From Prinia subflava (Eukaryota; Chordata; Aves; Passeriformes; Cisticolidae), in assembly GCF_021018805.1 (NCBI RefSeq), contig NW_026960609.1:124001-188000 (forward strand): DNA of 64,000 nucleotides, given 5' to 3'. The number at the start of each line of letters is the position of its first letter. The stretch's first letter is position 1. The position numbers and the translations under genes were made by a program. The notes under the pieces were generated by a model that saw only the letters and a list, made by a program, of their open reading frames with translations, was not told the DNA's origin and ran no database searches. Positions 60,181 to 64,000 of the stretch are shown here, piece by piece.

Positions 60181-60484
60181 TCACGACTCGTCAAGCCATC
60201 AGTAGCATATCCCAGAAAACAGGGAAAAGAGTAGAGGGTTAAAGAAAAGTAGGAAAGAGAAAAAAGGGAAAAGAAAAAGAAACAAAGCAAATTGTTGTTA
60301 AAATTTTTTCTCATTAAGTTCACATTCAGTTAATGATTAAAAAAATCAAACAATTCCAGTTCAACAATTTCAATCAATAGTTGCAATAAAACAATTTTCT
60401 TTCAAACAATCAAAACAAATCACAAAAAATCAAAAATACAACAATCAATATGCATCAAAAAAAAATTTTTACTGTTGGTATAAT

Positions 60485-61569
60485 TCACCTTGTGTCAATA
60501 ACCTTGGGGATATCTATGGCAAGTAAGTTATTGACCAAATTGTGTGGATCCATTATCAAAACCAATTGTTTAGTCCGTTTCATCATTTTCCAATTCATGG
60601 TGCATAAAATTGCTGATAAAACAAAGCCAATCAATACCAAAATTAAAAGAACAATAATGGGGTGACACAATTTGTTCAAAACACCAGTGGCAGTAGGTGA
60701 CCATCCAAAAAGGGTATTCCACCATTTGTGTTCAGCATCTTTTTTAACTCTCTCCAAAACACGGTGTATTTTTTCTAGATTATGATAAACTGTTACCGAA
60801 GTTCTCTGTCCATCTTCTTTAATTTTGTTCAAAATTTTGATCAAGTCCTGATGAAACAACAATTGCTTTACCAAAGTAATGTTCATTCCAATAGGTGTAG
60901 GGAATAGCTTGTGAATGAGTGTATAATTGGACTGTAAAAGGTAGTGAGAAATAACTGGAGCCACATGAGAAAAGTCACACCCTACAATCTTGGTAAAATT
61001 ACAAACACAAAGATTTGAATGATTTTTAACATCTATTTCTACACCTTCTACAAACAAAGAATCACAAATAGTTCTTAAACATACACAACCATGGCCTATA
61101 TATACAAACACTGTTTCAAAAGTCTTATTAAAACAAACCTCAAAATGGCAAACATTTTGTTCTGTGTCTAGGCAAATGTCCTGAGCTCTAATTGCATTAC
61201 CTTCACAGATGAACCCTTGTTGTTCTCAGACAATGCAGGTTTCCAAATTGACAGTTTGCCATTTATTACCAACCTGAAGGGCCCATTCTCTATGTTCAGA
61301 AGGATAGAGAACAGCTCCATCGTGATTCAGTCCTAATGCAATGATAGGGAAAATTGAATACACTGAAGAATTTTGTATAGTTAGTATAAAAGCTGTGGTC
61401 GTGTTTGTGCTAGGATCATAGGTGAAATTTACCAAATTCCACCAGGATTGAAAATCTCTTTCAAAGTCAGTGGCACTGTTCCAAATTATTTTCCAAAATT
61501 CAGTGAGAAAAGTGCCTTCTTCACCTTCTCTAATTATGGAAGCAGCAACTGATTGCATCCACAATTGGG
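60485..61569 (-). pseudogene. env: ERV D env, C-terminal half
   Basis: Reads from 61569 to 60485 in one frame, closed once by TGA at 61226-61228. Cys-rich ectodomain (ICLDTEQNVC near 61165, LCVCNF near 61005), a helical stretch (60870-60720), the WWNTLFGW membrane-proximal motif near 60710 and a 22-residue anchor (PIIVLLILVLIGFVLSAILC near 60635) with a short basic tail. There is no C-x6-CC or immunosuppressive-type helix. Joined upstream to the SU part across the inserted LTR. Confidence 0.8.
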
Positions 61570-62389
61570 TGTCGGAGTCCAGGACATCCCTCTGGCCACC
61601 CTGGAGGGTTTGGAGACTGGACAGGGGGGTCTGGGATCTGTACAAGGGCGTCAGCCAGCCTCACACAGAGCCCATCAGGACACTGCCTCTGATCCCTGGC
61701 CATGGGAGTGAATGCCCACATTGTACGAAGAATCACAAGCTGAGAGAATTCAAAATAAGTAGTAGCTAGTTTATCACAGAGTGTAAATGAAGAATCTAGG
61801 ATTCTCAGTATATGGGGTTGAAGAGTCAAGATGGAGGAATTGGGGAGTGGTCCTGTCCTCCTTGTTCTTGTTCTCATCCCCCATTTTCTGCTTAGTTGTA
61901 TTACAAGGATTGGTTTAGAGTAGTAATGACATGTTAACATAGGTAGTAAGTATTGGTAAGATTTTGTAAATAACAAGTACATTGTGGACGGTGGTTGGAC
62001 CAGGGAAATGGTACAAAGGGTCCGGGACCCTCTGATCCGCCCAGTCTGCCATGTGTCCTGCTCTGCTGGGGATGCCTTGCAGAGCAGAGAAAGAACTAAG
62101 ATAAGGTACCCTGCCAGGGAGGCCTGGCAGAGCTGAGAAAGAACAGAGAGATAATGAAGAATAAACAACCTTGGAAACATGCACTAGCAGACTCAGCTTG
62201 TCTTCTCTGGCTCTGGCGTGAGACCTTTTGGGCAAGAGAAGCTCGAAAGCCTTATTACCTTGGGGAACAGCAACCCTGAGGAAAGTCTCAGGGAACAACA
62301 ACCCTCAGAGGGAGAGAGAGTCCCGAAAAGCTTATTACCTAGGAGAACAGCAACCCCGAGGAGAATCTCAGGGAACAGCAACCCTGAGA
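61570..62389 (+). repeat. Solo LTR of the ERV B family inside ERV D env
   Basis: 820 bp; starts TGTCGGAGTCC and ends ACCCTGAGA like the ERV B LTRs (which read on the minus strand at 1743 and 9892). Flanks ATTGGG (61564-61569) and ATTTGG (62390-62395) are a near-perfect duplication. The env frame can be read up to both edges. Confidence 0.88.
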
Positions 62390-62395
62390 ATTTGG

Positions 62396-63851
62396 CTTGA
62401 ACACAAAGCTAGGGAGATGTTATTCTGGGCAACACTAAGTGCACCAATTATCAATTTGTGGTCATTTGCATTCACCTTTTCCCAATTTGGTAGTATGTTT
62501 GACAACAACCACTGTTGAGTCCCCAAAGCTGATAAAGATGAGGACAAGGGCTGTTGTAGTCTTGTTTAATCTCTTGTTGTGGCAGCCAATTTATTCATCA
62601 ATACTTCTGAATCAATGCTGTTCAAAATTCCCAGTCCCGTTCCCACTACACCGGTTGTCTCTCGCCATCTGTTTCTTAGAGGGGCTACATTTTCGTAACC
62701 AGGTATCCCACCCCTCAAAGGAAGTCTGCAAAAAAGGTGAGCACGCTGGCTGGATTTCTGAAACGTTTTTCTGCATCAACAATTTGACTTGTTTAAGAGA
62801 CCAGACCGGATTGAACAATATTTGTTGTTGTCCAGTTTTCTTGATGATATATTTCTTGGCCGAATTTCAAAAATCTTTGGGGTTAACACAACCAGGGGTT
62901 GGGAAGTGGGCATCACAACATCAACATCAAGTTCTCCCCAATATTTAGTGGTTTTTTTCCACACATGATTTTATGAGAAATCTGTACATCAGTTAAAGTT
63001 AACCAACAGTTCTGATTTTGAAATTCACAAAACAAAATACGGCCATGAGGCCCTATGCTATAACCGTGTACTGGTTCTACGTGTGATCCACTATTCAATT
63101 CACATCTTATTGCTATGCCATCACCTTGTGATACCACAAAAGGAGGGAAAACTTTATTTTTGTCATCCACCACTAGGGAGACACTTTCACCATGGTAGAC
63201 TACCATTACACTCAATATGGGTTTTGCCACAACATTAATTTTAAATTTATAAACCAAACCATGCAAACCTGATTGATCCATTTTTTGCCAATTACATGAT
63301 ACATAGGTGGATTTGGTTAACGTGAAATTATGCCAACAATCACCAGATTCATTTTTGCAAAGCCTCATGATTTCAACATTGTTAGTACTGGGGTCTAAGG
63401 GAAAGTTATCTACCATCCTTTGACGGCAACACAGTATAAAAGGAACTTGTTTTTCACATGCCCACACTGTTGTACAGCAAAGATTTGCTGTTATATTGGG
63501 GTGCAAATTGCTTGTAATGTTTGATTCCAAAAAATTTCCCGCAATGGCAATACTCAAAGCTTTCTCATGTGAAAGACCTTCTACTTTCCTGCATCCTACC
63601 TGAATCCTCTCGCCAAAAGTCCCAGTTACAGTTCTGGACCAATCTTTCTGATCCCAACCCAAGTCACTTGAGTGGTATACCTCAGAGTCATGCAGTACCA
63701 CGGTTGCTAGGTTTGGGTGACGATCCCTGGGAAAGGATCCTTGGATGCTGGTAAACCTGACAGTAGCTTCTGACCATGGCCACTCGACAGGGTGTTGGCC
63801 ATGGTGTTGCGGTAGGATGCAGAGAAGTATTAATATAGGTATCATGTTCAT
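62396..63851 (-). pseudogene. env: ERV D env, surface subunit
   Basis: Starts at 63851 with a hydrophobic signal peptide (MIPILILLCILP), then a glycoprotein of over 300 residues with many N-x-S/T sites and CC pairs (near 63480 and 63430). The frame closes at 62913, and at least two frameshifts between 62950 and 62600 separate it from the piece ending LALCSSQ at the inserted LTR. No superfamily motif recognised; env is assigned by position, signal peptide, glycosylation sites and the following TM half. Confidence 0.75.
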
Positions 63852-63878
63852 CTGCTACACATGTCCTCCGGTGTTCTC

Positions 63879-63895
63879 CTGTAAAAAAGCAAAAA
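63879..63895 (-). promoter_or_regulatory. Probable env splice acceptor of ERV D
   Basis: The minus strand reads GCTTTTTTACAG just before exon start 63878, 27 bases ahead of the env ATG. This is the expected place for the subgenomic env acceptor. Confidence 0.6.
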
Positions 63896-64000
63896 CAACA
63901 GAGCCTGGCACTAAAGGGGCAGAAAATTAAAATGATGGAATTATCCAACGTGTACTTATCCGATGCTCTTTCCCCAGAGCATCAGATGCAACCCATGCAT

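Larger units (their letters stand above)
59515..64000 (-). mobile_element. ERV D: provirus, 3' part only, extends past the right edge
   Basis: A minus-strand 3' LTR, then env split by a foreign solo LTR. gag and pol, if present, lie beyond 64000. Its env is unlike those of ERV A, B and C, so it is a separate lineage. Confidence 0.85.

Noticed and set aside
1..64000. CRISPR array, tRNA, rRNA or bacterial operon
   Set aside because: No direct-repeat-spacer pattern, clover-leaf gene or packed coding was seen; the context is vertebrate.

Overview
The window reads as nuclear DNA of a bird, most probably a songbird. It holds spliced exons of beta-mannosidase (MANBA) on the + strand, lying in a sea of avian-type endogenous retroviruses (ERVs). 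By eye about two thirds of the 64 kb is LTR-retroelement sequence. There is no bacterial-style gene packing, rRNA, tRNA or CRISPR. Such ERV density around a decaying copy of a single-copy gene is what is seen on bird W or neo-W chromosomes, and would also fit a songbird germline-restricted chromosome. That chromosomal assignment is inference.

Layout. 1-14660: a + strand provirus (ERV A; pro-pol, env, 3' LTR) whose reverse transcriptase is split by a complete, oppositely oriented element (ERV B, 1743-10691) with a 6-bp target duplication. 15345-17932: two MANBA exons, followed by intron with solo LTRs. 22309-29358: ERV E, a young minus-strand provirus with gag, dUTPase-protease and pol but no env. 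29365-40773: MANBA intron with four LTR insertions. 40774-48126: four more MANBA exons, again interleaved with LTRs. 49781-57305: ERV C, an older minus-strand relative of ERV A. 57431-58848: a 1.4-kb LTR element. 59076-59292: a seventh MANBA exon. About 59515 to the right edge: ERV D, a minus-strand provirus with an unusual env interrupted by a solo LTR of the ERV B family.

MANBA state. Exon order, phase and most splice sites are kept, so this is a DNA-level copy and not a retrocopy. It carries a frameshift in one exon, loss of a GT donor in another, a TGA codon and a Gly-to-Val change beside the catalytic motif in a third, and an LTR 16 bp upstream of that exon's acceptor. The stretch between the second and third visible exons lacks recognisable coding for roughly 140 residues. 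It cannot make a normal lysosomal beta-mannosidase.

Retroviral content. ERV A and ERV C share an LTR family (start TGTGGC) and have protease and pol in one frame. ERV E has gag, pro and pol in three frames, as in betaretroviruses. ERV B has LTRs about 1% different but a decayed interior, so it looks like a non-autonomous element moved by proteins supplied in trans. No clearly new biological system is visible. The best leads are the decaying MANBA copy, the non-autonomous ERV B, and the env-less ERV E.
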